A stretch of DNA of 64,000 nt, from assembly GCF_008831285.2 (NCBI RefSeq), contig NC_045139.1, forward strand, positions 28,685,206-28,749,205, in the 5' to 3' direction. The position numbers and the translations under genes are program-made. The stretch is from Nymphaea colorata. Taxonomy: Eukaryota; Streptophyta; Magnoliopsida; Nymphaeales; Nymphaeaceae. This document shows, piece by piece, positions 25,268-39,675 of this stretch. The stretch's first letter is position 1. Each line of letters opens with the position of its first letter. The notes beneath the pieces are model-generated. The model searched no databases, was not told the origin of the DNA, and saw only the letters and a program-made list of their open reading frames with translations.

Positions 25268-26914
25268 TCAGTAAAACTGGCGACCGCTGTAGGTCTGGCC
25301 GAAGGACCAGCTTGGAGGGGCGACGTTATAAGAGACCACATAACGGCCATCGCTGGTGACGACCTTGAAGGAGAGGGCCTGGCCGTTGAGGTAGCTGTTG
25401 CTCTGCCAGTTCTGGCCCCAGTTCCTGGACATGGCCTGCCATCCGGTCCTCGACCCTTTGATGTAAACTGCATGGACGTCCCCTGCTCCACCGACGTTGG
25501 TTATAAGCACCAGGTTGAAGTAAGCGTGGCCGTTGATCGTGAATCTGATTCCACCCCTCTTTCTGCACGCTACCCTGTTCCAAAGCATCGAGTGAGAATT
25601 CACAATTCTGTATACCATACACCCATAGACAGAGAAAGAAAGAGCTTTGAAGCACAACAGGGAGAGGGATTGATCGTGTTTCAAAATAAATTAGTCTAGT
25701 ACATTAAAAAAAATTGGAGTAAAAAAAAAATACTACAAGGATTGTATTTGCCCTAAGTAAAAAAGAAGGGAGGGGTTGGAAACTTGGAATCCAGTACATG
25801 TAAAGCTTAATAAATGGGGAAAAAGACTAAACCGAAAAGCAGAGAAAGCAAGGGGAGCAAATCTCGACCCCACACTTCTCATCCCCTTTACTCTTTTTTC
25901 TTTCACTATCAAGATACGACTACAAGCGTCGGAAATTTCTTTTTCCTTCTTTTTTTCCTCTTTGGTGAGTGTGTCGGTGGCGTTGGACTTGTCTAAAGCA
26001 GACAGAAACAAAGGGAAAGCCAAAAGCTTGGTTAATTTGGACCACCAAAGCTCGAATAACTGAAAAGTCATTGAATCGAAATTCAGCAGTAAGCTTGTGC
26101 GAGCAGGAAAACTTGTTAAGTATTGTAAGAGTGAATACATAGGAATAGGAAACAGAGGACAAAAGCAAAACGACCAGTGCTGAATGATGAACATTATCAT
26201 CGGGAAACAAAAATGGGAACCGGAAAAAATTTTGATGATTCTATTGTGGACTACTCTACTGGAGATGCGATGTAATGTGGCAGGCAACTCATGACATGCA
26301 TGCATACATGCGTACCTTCTGAAAACAACAGGGACAACACCAGCTCTGTACTGAGCTATGCGCTGGAAGACTGGCTGAGAGAGGTCAAAATGCTGCTGGG
26401 GGGGGTTGCACCAGCCGCCGGCGTTGTTGGGCAGGCCATAGTTTGGAGGACAGAAATTGGTGCCGGTCACCACGATGTAACCGGGAAGGCACATTCTGCT
26501 ATTCACACACTTGATCATATAACAAGACCCGCAGCTAAGCCCACCGTTAAAGAGCGCAGAGCTCAGCGCCGCTGTGTTAGTCCCATAGCCCTGGCTGTAA
26601 AGGTTTCCGTACCCACATGCACCACCTGCATATATGCGAAAAGGAAAAAAGAAAAAAAAAAAAAAAACAAGCTCTTAGTGGTACACAAACTTTCGGCCAC
26701 GCTAACTTGTAATTCACGCTGAATTTCATGAGAAACCTGCCACATCTAGCTTAATTTCTCATGCTTCTTTCTTTCTTCACATACCCATTGTCCCGGAGGC
26801 ATCGCCGCCTCCATAGAAGGTCGCACGCCCAGAGGTCCAGCCCCATCCATAGCCATAAGCACTCGGGAACAGCGGAAGAAGAAAACAGACTAGAAAGATC
26901 CCAACGGACGCCAT
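25268..26914 (-). CDS. Alpha-expansin (EXPA)
   Basis: Three exons on the - strand (26785-26914, 26316-26625, 25268-25574) join in frame to 248 residues, the usual size of alpha-expansins. All introns are GT-AG and lie where expansin A introns commonly do. Residues 1-21 are a signal peptide ([20 protein letters not shown]), so the protein is secreted to the wall. Domain 1, a GH45-like barrel, has [28 protein letters not shown] and GGWCNPP (residues 98-119), then the diagnostic HFD motif at 122-124 and [11 protein letters not shown]. Domain 2 is the CBM63-type wall-binding domain, with the conserved Trp-rich NWGQNWQSN and a SGRQFY end. Expansins loosen the wall by a non-hydrolytic, acid-stimulated action. 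No defects are seen. A single long - strand frame over 25733-26518 is exon plus intron read-through. Confidence 0.96.
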
Positions 26915-27158
26915 TCCCTGAAAAGGATAGAGACACACAGGTTCAGCCTTCAGACACAAAGATTTATTCATATATATGGAACCAAAAGTTAATGTCATAC
27001 AGTAGCATGCAGCACTGCTGATGAAGAATGAAGTGCAGGAAAATTATGTGAGAAAGGGATTACATACCAGTTGATCGAGGGGTAAAGGAGCAGGAGGGCG
27101 GGAAGAAAAGGAGAAGGGTAGTGTGCATGTGGGAAGAAATGGTGGGGAAGTTAAGATG

Positions 27159-27166
27159 AATAAATA
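27159..27166 (-). promoter_or_regulatory. Possible TATA box of the expansin gene
   Basis: On the - strand this reads TATTTATT, about 245 bp upstream of the expansin start codon. The distance is long but allows a leader. Alternatives were not excluded. Confidence 0.25.
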
Positions 27167-27169
27167 GAA

Positions 27170-30100
27170 GTTGGGGAGGAGTAGGGCCGGCCGGGTCGCT
27201 TCTTTTATCAACGGGCCGTAGAAGTTGCGATCCAAGAGGCCATCAGCTGACTGAAGCAGGGTGATCTTGGCGGGGAGTGAAAAGGGAAGGAGAAAAAACA
27301 ACCTGCAGCTAAATGCAGACCAGTTGTAAGTTTGAAAAGATACCGTCGGTCCTCCTTCGCCGTCCACGGCGGTTTTGGAGGGGAGACCGCGTGGTTTTGG
27401 GGAGGGGGGGACGCCCATGTGATGAAAGAGAGAAGCGGCCCCACCAAATTAAAAGCGGTATTCTTCCTTTTCCGGTCTCCTAAACATACTTCACCGGTTC
27501 ACTTCCCTGCTCTCTTTAATACTCCTCCTCCTTCTTCCTCTCCTATTTTCACCATCCCATACGATCATACTAACGTTACCTTACGCCGTCCCCGTCCGGT
27601 TAAAATTTTTAGATGCCCTAGATTTCTTCCTTACCATCCATGTCAAAAACTTGTGCCATTTACTTATGGTTGACTTCGTCCGCAAACAAAGCGATTTTCT
27701 TGTAAGTTTCTGTAATCCGCCATTTGTAGTACAGCCTTTTTACTGTACGTGAACTTGAATGCGTCACATGGCAGTTTTCTTCTGAATCTGATATAAAGGC
27801 TACCACGTACTTGAATAGTTAAAAAAAAAACACCTTTACGTTTCCCCATGCGCTTGACTGTATCTGTGGTAAAGTAAGGTTAATTTCCTGGATTTATCAC
27901 TCGATAGCTAGGTCGTTTATACATATGTGTTGTGGGGAGGAGTTCGTATGAGTCGTTGAATTTGACTTTCCTGAAACAGATCAAGAATTATATATGTGTC
28001 TGCGTATTGGATGGATCTCTCTTGAATCTGATAAGAGTCGCTAGCATTCCTATCTCACTCGAAAATGCAGGTGCTGCTGCGTCCCAAGAAAAAGATGGAA
28101 GAATCTCAGAAACGAAACGAGGAAGGAAAACGCCATGTTATTCGACCCATCTCTCTCTCTCTAGGCCTGTTACCAGCACGTGGATGATGCATTAATCTCT
28201 GAACCATACAGCTAGCAAAAAACGTTGATGTCACACGCAAGCCAAGCCGTCATCTTTTATATCTGATTCTATCTATCTATCTTAATGACCCTGCAGTTTT
28301 TTGTTTTTCCTTTTTCTCTGCCTTTACTGTTTTATGAAACGGACACACTTTTCTCCTCTCCCTCCATCACCACCTCAAGGTGGAATACAGCGCATGCTAT
28401 CTTATCACCCTCTCCATATATATTTATATACATGTCCTTCGGCGTTCTCTTTGAGAAACAGATCCGTTAGTGTAAGCGCATACAAGGCGTGAAGGTCTTG
28501 ATTATTTCTTTAAAACATTTTGACCATAGAGCTTTAATGTCCTCAGTTAATTAAAAAAAAAAAAAAAAAAAAAAACTTTTAAAAAGAAATGAAGAAGCAG
28601 AAATGGGCTTATTTTAGATTAGCACATTTAAGTGTGCAAGTAAGATACGGAGAACATCGAAATTATTATACAGGTAGCACTTCCGCCTTGAGGCTTAACA
28701 ATTAAAAAAGATTGTCGGCGGGAGATATGATCTAGTAAAGAGGGGGCCGGGTAGTGGTACGGTCGAATATCGATGACGCTGAATTATCATCTGAAAGCGG
28801 AGAAGCTGTAAACTGCCATGTGACGGGCGACAGCCAGCTTCCACACTTGCGATTTCTTTGTGGGGTTATGCTTGCGAAGGAATATCAAATTCACTCATGC
28901 CTGGCTTCAGCGAATTGAGAGCAAAAATTAAATTAAACCCGCATGATCCTTAACCTAAGGAGAATTTGTACCTTCTCATCCATTATAAAACAACATATAG
29001 GAAGAACATGCATCCCACACTCACTGTTAACAATTCCACTGCAAGCGTTTACACGGGAGAGATTTCTTTTCTGGAGCCCACCCTTTGCCTGGTAATCTTG
29101 CTTTAAGGGAAAAAAGAATCACCATTTGCAATTTTTTAGCAAAAAAAACGGTTAGATAAAAGCTTGAAGTAAAAGTTTGGTTAACAATGAAAAAAGAAGT
29201 AGCATTTCAGTACACTACCTTATTTGACAGTTTTTACGGACGAATGAGCATAAATTAAAAAAAAAAAAAACCGAAAAACTCCACAAAAACATTGATCTCT
29301 TTTTTTTTTTTCAGAATTATAAGCATATAAAGCTAGTGACGTAAAGGAACACGAATTGCTTTGCAGCTCACTCACGGATATCGCACATTGGCAATAACTC
29401 GATCTCGACCGTTAATTAGCATCCATTTCTTGGGTGGCAGGCTATGACCAAGACGAGCGATTTGAATTGAATTGCGACCAAAAGCGCTAATAATTTGCTC
29501 CATAATTTGCGCAAAAAAAATGTACCTACCCATAACAGTTTGACGTTGCGACTCATGGGCCCTTCCATCTCTCGACGATGACTATTGAGTTCCCGTCGTG
29601 GCACCAAAGTGTGTACAAGCATGAGTTGGATGCACTTCGTTTTTTGGATTGGTTAATTGTAGAAATAAGCATTATTATTATACTTATATGTATACGTAGA
29701 TAACATATGCCTATGTAGTTGAGACTTAGAGACAAAACCCACTTTTTTTAGACCGATTCGATTCATTTTCCCTCCCACATCAGCGTCCGTCAAAACTATG
29801 TGCGCGAGTCTTTTTCCTTTTTCTTCGTTTGTGGGGGAGGGCACTGGGCACTGGGCAGATACCAAGTTGCGGTTAAGATCAAAAGTAACTAGGAGGCACA
29901 TTCTAGCCAACCATGCTAATTGCTTGTTAATTTTACCTTCACACCAGTACATGTGCTGTGAGTGAGCCGGCGATAAGACAGCAAATAAAGAGTGTCAAAT
30001 TAAAGTTTCGACGTTGCTTGTCTTCGTTGTTTGAGTTTTCGTCTTCGTTCTCGGTATTATCCCAATATTTAGTGGTAAAAATTTCACATTCAACTAAGAA

Positions 30101-31488
30101 AACATAACCTAATTAACTAATCGCTTTGTTAAGTATCATTATGTCTTTAGGATGCCTCCCTACATAAAAAGCTTGGATCCTTTTTTTCCTTTGCTTTGCT
30201 TTGAAGGGAGTGCTCTTGGATGATTAATTGAAAGCAGTTGGTGAAGAAGAAGGGGAGACGGGAAAAGTGACAAGCGGGGAAATGATAACTTTTATAATGG
30301 TGAAAGTAACCCTAGATCTTGTGGTAGCTGCTGGGGATCTCTCCAGCATCAGCAGAACAAAGAGGAACGGATGCAAAAGACTTGTCGCCGGCCGGTCGTC
30401 CTTTGGACCAGTGTCAGTACTCATGTCTTCGATCGAGAGCCAGGCCCAGCCTTCTATGGACCCCATATATAATGTCGATCCCTAGTAACTAGTTAAATGC
30501 CCATGTACATGCTTATGATGCTGAATGTTCTTTTCCGTTATGTATGTATGTATGGTGTGTACATGTGCGCAGGCTTAATTCTTTTTAAGAGCTCTTCTTA
30601 TCAACTGCCCAGAAAGAAAGAAAAAAAGAAAAGGAAAAAAAACATAAAAATTGAGGGCGCTACTCTATGGATATCCGTGGCACTTACATGGTTGGGCCTG
30701 TGTGATCTCAATGCATGTCGTAGGTCGTCAAACTTGTAGCATGGCAACCCTATACATTTCTCATTAATTAAACGGATATCAAGCTCATGAGACTCATTCC
30801 TAGATCTTAGAATTAATGCCGAAAGCTTGTCCTGCTTGAGCTTGGGTATGTTTTCTTTATTCTTTGTTTAATACCCGAAATCTAGCTTGTTTATGCAATC
30901 TAATGAATCTTAATGCATACTTTCTGTAACTTTTAATGTAAATGTTACGTAGGGGACGCAAGGCACCCGTGATTACCCTGATCATTAACTAATCACGGAT
31001 TGAATCAGTGAGATGGCCGTGTAGTTTCTTGATCAGCTTTCATTATTAAAGCTCTGCAGGGGACGTCAGAAAGCAACAAATTAACTGCGAGCTGGGAAAC
31101 TTTAATTTGGAAGCGAGACTTGATCATGTCTCACGCGCAACTACATGTTTTATGAACATGGGGGGCATGAGAAGGGGAGGAAGCGTCGGTGATCAGGCTA
31201 GTACAGATCTAGCAGCTAGCAGTGGGGCGCAACCTACTTTCAGGCTTAATTTTCCCAGTTAAAGCAGAAGCTGACGCCTTTGCATCACAAACTGAGGACC
31301 AAATCCTTCGGTTTCCTCGCCTTCTCCACAGCATGCAGCGTCACCTTCCTTTGCCTTTGTGTCTGTCGCTTTCTTACCCTTTAGTCCTTAATTAATTTAC
31401 GTCCACACCAGAATTTTTAATTCAAGCCCTGCTTGATGATGGGAGAACAATTAATTACTGTGATGGATTTCTTCCAGTTAAATGAGCT
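27170..31488. other. Intergenic sequence upstream of the expansin
   Basis: No gene recognised on either strand. There are A-runs at 28553-28574 and 29258-29271. Open frames of 60 to 124 codons are present, but none has a recognisable motif, and those on opposite strands overlap each other. The part nearest 27170 may hold expansin control elements. Confidence 0.5.
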
Positions 31489-31512
31489 ATATATATATAT
31501 ATATATATATAT
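31489..31512. repeat. (AT)n microsatellite
   Basis: A run of 12 AT dinucleotides. Confidence 0.9.
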
Positions 31513-34500
31513 CCTGCAAGTCTGAGTCATTTGAATTTAGATTTTCAAGAAGCAGTCAAACGGCGAGTCAGGAACCTAGTGGAGCGAGCTTGGTCAGCTC
31601 TTATTTTATGACTCTCTTCCTCCACCGAGCAATTTTCAGTTGGATTCTAAGTTTCTAACCCATTTTTTTTTATCTAACCTGGCGAAGAATGAATATCCTA
31701 AGTATACGTATAAGGTTGGGAGGGAAAAACATCATAATTTCATTTACCAAATAAATGTTTTGATAGTTTCAAGATAGCAGTTTCACATTGATAAAATATT
31801 GAAGGTTACATAAAAATCTTGGAAGCCTGTAAAAAAAAAATGGTTAAGAGTTGCTTTTTCCCATGACTTTTTTTTTTCCAACATTAAGATCTCTCTCTCT
31901 CTCTTAACTACCTTGAAAGAGGACGCGTCTGAAGGAGGAAGCTTCTAAGAATGCCCACAGTACTCCAAGAACTACTTGTGCCAATTGACTATCTGCATTC
32001 CAACTTGATTTAGAAGTTGGAGAAGCGAAGGTTTTAAAGCGCCGTGATCAGCGCAATCGATCTGCTACCGATAGATTTGAGCTGCTACAGGTCCACGCGG
32101 TAGCCCCCCTGATTGTGGAGAGGTTGAAAGGTCATAAATCTCGAGACAGCAGCAATCCAGCGGACTGCCCACCTCAGATTTTCTGAGTCTCCTTCGTCCC
32201 ACACAATCCGTATACAGATCCGATCTAATCACAAGAGGGAGGAGGGGAAGCTCTCGATTTCAATAATTCGTAGTTTCGGACAAGTTGTCTAAGACGCATG
32301 TCGCCTAAAGGCTTGTCAAGGGTTTGAGATGCCCAGGTCTACTTGGGGCTCCCCACGGGACATTCATGTCCTTAAAGATACACCATCAACATATATATTA
32401 TATAGTCTTAATTAGTTGAATTATGTATGTACCTTTTAGAAAAATAAAATGTCGGACTAGGTATGACTTTCTTGTTAACAAATAGATTTTGGGCAGTTCA
32501 ATTTTTTTGAAAAAACAATTCCTTCGTTTTCATTTTTTTAATTTCAGGTTTCTGCTTTTCTTTACACTTTTTTTCTCCATTCAGATATGGTTAGAGTAGA
32601 GTAGAAGTACGCAGTTGGGCAACTTGCTAATGTTGTCGTGGAGCGAGAGAGAGAGGGAGAGTTTGAATTGTAGAAGCAGGAAGATTCCGACCAATGGTCC
32701 TCCGGCTTGATTAAAGGGAGGAAAGTTCCATGAATCCCGCAATCAACGGAAAGCCGGAGCAAGGAATTAGTGAGAGGCAGGGCTGGGGTGCTGTGCTCTC
32801 TGTGTGTGTGTGTGTGTGTGTAACTTGGCGCTAACAATTAACAGTGCAAGCTTCTCTTCCCTTGCGAACAGCGTTCTTTCTGGGTGACTGGCAAGAAATA
32901 CGACCACGTTTCGGCACTACCACAAACCGTCACTGCCTAGCTTGTCCGAATGTCCGTTTGATTACTTTAGGTGCGCAATGATATGGTGTTTATGTGCAGT
33001 ACTTGCACCCATATAAAGCAAAAAATATTTTTCTATAATTAATATTTGTTTTTCACATTGTGTATAATACATATTTATAGCAAAATACAAACTTTAGATC
33101 ATGAGTATAAATATGGACATCTTAATAAGTTAACTAATTTTTAAGAGTTAAATTAGATGAGATGATCCGTGATATCATTTTTGTTAAATAAATCTTGTTA
33201 GGTTTATATCATGTAAAGTTTATCACAAATAATATAATAACTTCTTAGTCATGGTTTTTACAATATATGCAAGTGTGGATACTTGGGGAGCGGGAGCAAT
33301 GATATTGTAGACATATAACTTGTACAGACAAGGTTGCCATGGTACTGTGATCTATGGAAGACCTAGTTTCGTTGCACACCGAAACCCGATACAAGTAGCT
33401 TCGCCCAAAGAGTCAATTGATGGAAATAAAAATCTCGGTAGCTCCTCCTTCGTATTTTACTTTCACTCAACCTGCATTCCGTCTAGACCTGAGGCACCAG
33501 TGTTAGGAAAGCAACCTACAACAGATATTCAAAAGAACACCAAGATTGAAAACCGCACCAAATCTTGCATATATATCCATCAAATAAATTCAGAAGATTA
33601 TTAATAACACTATATATAATTTCCCACGGGTCTCTCCTTTTCTGTAATTTCTTCTGGTTCTATAAAAAAAGCATGTGTGCGCCAAAGAGTTCATTCATGT
33701 GCTGTAAGAATTATCACACAGCCACCGTATCTCTACCCACCTCGTTGTTTAAAGAAAAAAAAAGCGACATCCAGTAGTTGGAGTATCCTCTGCTTCAATA
33801 TGTGTGTGTGTCTGTTTCCTCTCGCATTACAGAGGTTCACCAGTGTCTGTAAATGAAGAAAAATACTTGAATACTCGTTCAAGTACTAAATATTATGTCC
33901 TTGTTCAGTTCATCTTACTCTTGCAGACTCATTTATTCACGATCAAATCCTTTCTTTATAAGATAAAATCGTGTTACTAAGATCAAACTCATCAAAGCTA
34001 TATTTTCTTTTTTCTCCGTTAGATAAGTAATTTCAATCTTGAGGTTATCGCCACACCTCCCGATCTATCCACTGGGCGCAGCTTGAACGTTGGTGGGGTT
34101 CACGGGCAGCACCATGCAGTCCCCACTGTCAGTGTTTGCCGAGTCAAATGAGTGCAGCTCGCTTAATTTGTAGCTGCAAATTTTTGAATAAATACAACTG
34201 CAGCTGTCGGCTACATATCAATATTGTGGACATGATGCTTCTGCTACTTGTAGTTTCCCTTTTGCCATACTTGACCTTCCGCGGTAACTACTTGTGGCGA
34301 TCTCCCCTTTATGCGTTACAAGAAAAACGACAGCCGAAATAACTATGCATGATAGCACTTCTCTCATAAATGTTGAAAAAAAAGGAATGCCATTCATGAT
34401 GCCGACAGATACGAATCACCCACATGTCTACTTGGTATAAAGGCACTCATGCAATCTTTTAATACTTAATCCGCTCTTTATCACTTGGTTTTTCCTGATC

Positions 34501-35639
34501 TTCCATAAGGCAAATTGGCCTTCTATGGTATGAACATTGGAAAATATGGTCCCCATTATGAGAATAGGACTCGACCGCCCACTCTTTGTTCACATTGATC
34601 TCTCTCAAAAGGAAGAGTTGCCTACTCTTTTCTGTAAACAAATTAGGGATATTGACACTACGATCTGTTTGCCGACGCAAAACCAGGGTGGCTTCGTCGG
34701 ATCTGGTAAGGGAAAATGAACCTGAATCCTAATATATGACAAACACAAACTTACTAGACCAAGAGGAATCCTTGTGTAATGTAATTTGGATCTTTCCTTT
34801 GAAAGTTCAGAATCGGTTTCACAACCCAATTCAATTAAGTGCCAACTCGAAACTTCGTAACCCATAACCATGATCTGGTCATTTTGACCGTTCGATCTCA
34901 ACAACGGTAGTATTTTTGAGTGCATCTAATACGTATGTATGTGACTGCGCGTACGTCTTATGAATCTCCGCATGACGATTGACAAATAATGGAGCTAGAA
35001 ACGAAAAACGGAAAAAGCTTTCCTTTCCCTTGGTCTGGCACTACACCCAAAAAAGGAACATCAAGACACACCACTCCCTCAAGTACTGATGCACTATCAT
35101 ACATGCTGATCGATCGAATCGATCAACGGCCTCCTTCGCTTCGCTTCGCTTGCAAGCACGACATCAATATATTGCAACAAATCAAAGCAATACAAGATCT
35201 ACGAGGGGCCTGCTTCTTCTCACTGCGGAACCCCGCACGTCAGTATTAGTTAGTAGAAGCGGCTTTGGAAGAAACCCCACCCCCCCATCATCTTTGATTC
35301 ATCATAATCGTCATCACACTGTTTGTCAATTAATTGGGCACATGAATGAGATTGAGATGCGCGGCACAGAATTCTTGAAGCTGCCAAAAGCACCGACTCA
35401 GTTTCACTATCTTTCATACCTCTATATAGGGCGGCTAAACCCAGCCAAAAAGTAGCAATTAATTGGTTAACGTCTCACGTTCTAGATGTGAACCATCGTT
35501 CACAAGCAGCTCACCGACTTACTATTTTGCAGAGGAAGGGTCTACAAGCTGATCATGAATGAGTTTGTACTTTTGAAGAAAACTCTTAACAAAATTGACG
35601 ATAACAATAGCTCCTCCGTCATCACAGGGCCGGGGCTCG
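31513..35639. other. Intergenic sequence
   Basis: No gene recognised. It contains a (TG)10 microsatellite at 32801-32820. The area 34459-34925 has overlapping open frames on both strands and resembles decayed transposon sequence, but no family motif could be named. Confidence 0.4.
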
Positions 35640-35925
35640 ATTAGCTTTCAAGTTAAACTGTGAAAGGAAATGACCAAGAGGGCAACCGCGAGGAGCCGAC
35701 CCCCTGCCTCCAGGGTTTAGGGAGGGCGTTAGAGCCTGGATGTGGGGTACCTTTTTTTTTTGGTGGGGATAATGTTCCTCTAGTTCGGTGTGTCGCACCT
35801 TATTTCATAAAGTTTAGAAAGACAGCGTACTTATCACGTTCAGAAATTGATAATAGCATAGCACTGATGAGAATTGGTTTGCAAGTCTGCCAACTCAACG
35901 AGCTATGCCCCCTCAAGGGCGTCTG
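35640..35925 (-). mobile_element. Candidate tRNA-derived SINE remnant
   Basis: At the right end, read on the - strand, the sequence is GAGGGGGCATAGCTCGTTGA followed by GTTGGCAGAC. This resembles the tRNA-like head of plant SINEs (GGGGxxTAGCTCAGTTGGxAGA, the pol III A box) with a 3-4 base insertion. I could not find a convincing B box or a tail, and no target duplication was seen. Low confidence. Confidence 0.25.
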
Positions 35926-38900
35926 GCAGCAGTATCATTAGGATTACTGTCCTATGCACCCAACATAAAAATTGATTAGTTTCATTAGACACTTTAAAGA
36001 GTGTTTCTTGAATCTTGCATGAGACATAAACAATATGGTACTAATGCCAAACAGCCTCCCAAGAAGACCCAAGGCATTATTGTTTTATAGAGGCAATGCA
36101 AGTGACATGGTTTTGGTTAATTCCCAAATCTGTGTGTTCAATTCCAAACTAAAGCAATACACACACTCTTTGTGTTGGCCTTACGCTGCGCTTTCCTCAG
36201 ATTAACTTGAGGAACTGCATCAGCTGGGAAGACCAGAGGCAGCGCCGACGCCACGTGATGTGTTGGCGTAGGTGTTTTCTTTCTTCGTTTATTTCCTTTT
36301 GGCTGTTCCGAACTTCAATCCATCTCCAAACTTTCATTAGCTGATACAAATCCAATCCATATTCGATTCTCTCACTGTTGACGTTAACAACCCAATCCGA
36401 GTGTTCTATTTCTATCCATCATGCTCGTCGTCGTCCATGAATACTCCCACCAAGTTAAGTTGCCCCTCTTGGATAGACTTGTTGGAGCATTGGGTGCCTC
36501 TCATTCTTGGGTGGGAAACGGTATCCCTATCTAGGACCACCTAGTTTGTCATGCAATGCGGGAATTTTCTTTTTCAAGCCCGTCTTTTCCTTGCAATTTC
36601 CTCCCCAAAAAAAGAAAGGAAATGGGGCCACCATCTGCGATTTTTTTAATAACTACTATATTTGAACGCAGTGAAAATATAAAATAAGTGAGAGAAGGTA
36701 ATGTTGAAAAATGTTGCAGATAACTGTTTCTGTTTTTCAAGTTAATAGAGTTTCACTTTACAACCCTTATTTTATGAAAAGTACATACGGTCGTTAAACA
36801 CTATAAGGAATGTCACAAAGAGGATCCCTTTTCAAGAATTATGGGCGCTTGAAAATAGTGGAAATTTTCTTTGTTGCTTTTGGCCGGAAGGTAAAAACTG
36901 AAAAGTGCTGTCCATGTGCATCTGTCATTCATTCATTTTGATGATTTTTCGTGTTGGATGATGGCGAAGCATCAGGCCCGTGCCCAAGTTCAGCGGCCAC
37001 CATCTAAGCTCTGCCGTAGTAGAAACTGAAAGCAAAATAAAGTCGCAGTTGTCCACTCTCGACGTAACATTTTTGTATGCACAATCACCATCTCGAGGTT
37101 GATGGCGCCTTAATTCACAGGCCAAGTTGAGAAATTAATGGTGCCAAAGACGCGGGGATATTGGACCCACCCAGTAGAGAAGGAGTGGTAATAAAATATC
37201 AAGGGAACTTCACTAAGCACAAAAGCCGACGGCAAAGCACCAAAATTTCCTCTGTCAATAACTGCAGGTCAATTCACTGTCAACCCAAGTCATTTCGGAA
37301 ATACTTGTGTACTTCAAGTAAATTTGTGAAACATTCACTAGTTTGACTAACCAATGGCACTGTTACCGTAGCATCTGCAGAATCCTCAGATACATTGCTT
37401 TGCTTAGAGTGTGCAGGCCATGGGGCCGAAAGAGAAAAGGACTTGTCCTTACAGCCTGCATAATTATATTGCTGAAAGGAGGCTAGAAGACATTTATTGA
37501 GAAACAGATGATGCCAGTAATTAGATATAGATTTATATCGTCAAGTATTTGCAATGATCTCTGTACTTCTGGAGGACAGGTTATATGGTCCTCAGTTGAC
37601 TCAAAAGGATCAGTTGTGATCGACTTAATAGGTAAGGAGCCCTGCACTATGAAGCCGAAAACTTGAAACTTCCTTCGTGCATGTTTGACACCTCCCAACA
37701 CCCATTTTCGAGAGTTGAATTGACAAAAACTCATATGTACAGTAAATGATTGATGAAACCGTTTGCAGTAAAATCCTTATGCGCATTTTTAGCACAAAAA
37801 CTTCCAAAGAGTGACGTCTTAATTTTCTCTCTCCTCTGTGAAGCTTAACTTCGCCCATTCCAGAAAGTCTACAAGCTCAGAAACAAGAAAGTCTACAAGC
37901 AAACTACTCTCCAGACACAAGTAACGGAACTGCAGACCTCCATGAGGTGAAACCAGACTAGAACCCAGCGTCAGTATCAGGAGAAAGCTGAAGCAATAAT
38001 TAATCAACCCATATAAGAGGGACTCATGCTGTCATCAACTGGTTGAACTTCCAAGCCCCCCGCGGTACATCTATATAACACAATCAAAATGTTACAAACG
38101 TCGGGCAGAGCATTCATTTACAGCATACACTTACCAAAGCTTTAATGGGTTCGGCATCATAGCCAAGTAGTCAACTCAGCCACATAGCAAAACGTGGCGC
38201 AGAAAAGAACGAGCTGATGGACCAAAGTTTGTGATTAACAAGAGTTTCAAATCTGTTCACATGATATGAATCTTCAATTGGATGCACGTTATGTATTTCT
38301 CGTTCTCATACACGCAGGAAATCCCAAGCATTTCATAACCCCTGGGAGGAGTGGGCGCGGGACGCAGGGAAAAACCCAGCATATTATCTATCATGGAGGA
38401 ACATAATCTCCACACAGTGCTGCCCGTTAGCATCACTATTACAGAATGACTCGACGATACCATGAAAAGGCATAGAAAAATCACTAGATGCAACATGCAA
38501 TAAATACCTTGTCCGTGGCACCTGCCTACACATTTGTTTTGTTTTCAAGTACCAACTGGTCAGGTTAAACCAACAAATTTTAGCACTAGCCCCCAACATT
38601 CTAGGCAGTTCCACCGTACGAAAAATAGGTAATGACATATAATAGCCAGATTAAGGAGACAATTCCATCAGTCAGCAGTATGAGATTCACTGAATTAGGC
38701 TCGCAATCAGTTGTGAATCGGGATGCCTTTCAGAACTACAATAGTAGAATAATGACAAAATTAAGTCCAAGGTATTCTGAACCACATCCACAGATTCACA
38801 GAACAAAGGAAAACAAAGTCCCTCTGAGAGATGGCATATACAATATCTCTCGAGATTCTTCCAGCACTGGTAACTTAACTGCACCCACCTAATTTGTCGG

Positions 38901-39675
38901 GAAAAAAAAAACCCTTCTTCCCTTTTGTTCTTGATTGACCAAGAGGACAGGAAATTGAATATCGACATAAATCCATTGGCATCCATCATCAACTCGTATG
39001 CACCACGAAAGTTTTAAGATGTAGCTCTGGTGGTCACGACTTAAGAGAGACCATTACGTTCTGTGTATTCCATCTTTCTTTCATAGCATGGGAGCCCACT
39101 AAATCGGAACCTTTTGTGGAGATGGACCTTTTCCTTCTTATTGTTAATATGTTTAAACATGCCTTCACCAACCGCAAATGAAACCTATAGGACTGTGTAT
39201 CATGATATAGTATAGGAGATGCATAGGTTTTAAAAGTTTACATACAAAATAGTGCGATGAGTCCCAAACATCCAGCACTTAACCGAACTTGCACAGAAGA
39301 CAGTTCTGTCAAGTGACAACAAGTAATGCTCCAACCAAGACAGTATTTGCCTATCTGCATATCTATATCTCATTGTGCCATGCATGAATTTAAGGTTACT
39401 AGGATCTCCAGGGAATTGTAAACATCACGTCCGATCTTTATAGTCTGATCAGGGCCAAAATTAGCATAAACAAATCAAAAAAGCACATGAATGTCCACCA
39501 GTGACTCCATAAGCCATACTTGGTTAGTGGAGAATGTGAAGATATTCCTCCTAAGCAGCTATATGTGACCTCAGATGAATCTTATGGTGATGCAAAATGA
39601 CCCATAAGTCATGGTGGTGGATAGAAGGTGTTCGATGAAAGACAAGAAATTTCATAATGACAAACAATTTAGATT
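35926..39675. other. Intergenic sequence and 3' flank of the RING gene
   Basis: No gene recognised. Several - strand frames are open for 80-100 codons (37483-37734, 38257-38496, 38384-38638) but lack known motifs and overlap one another. The part nearest 39675 probably includes the 3' untranslated region of the RING gene. Confidence 0.4.

Noticed and set aside
25472-25699. + strand frame opposite the expansin
   Set aside because: Antisense shadow of exon 3 and intron 2.
25733-26518. 261-codon - strand frame over the expansin
   Set aside because: It reads through exon 2 into an intron. The spliced three-exon model matches the expansin family from end to end.
30186-30215. String resembling miR159/miR319 (TTTGAAGGGAG)
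   Set aside because: Only 10-11 bases match, with extra bases at the end, and no complementary arm was found to form a precursor.
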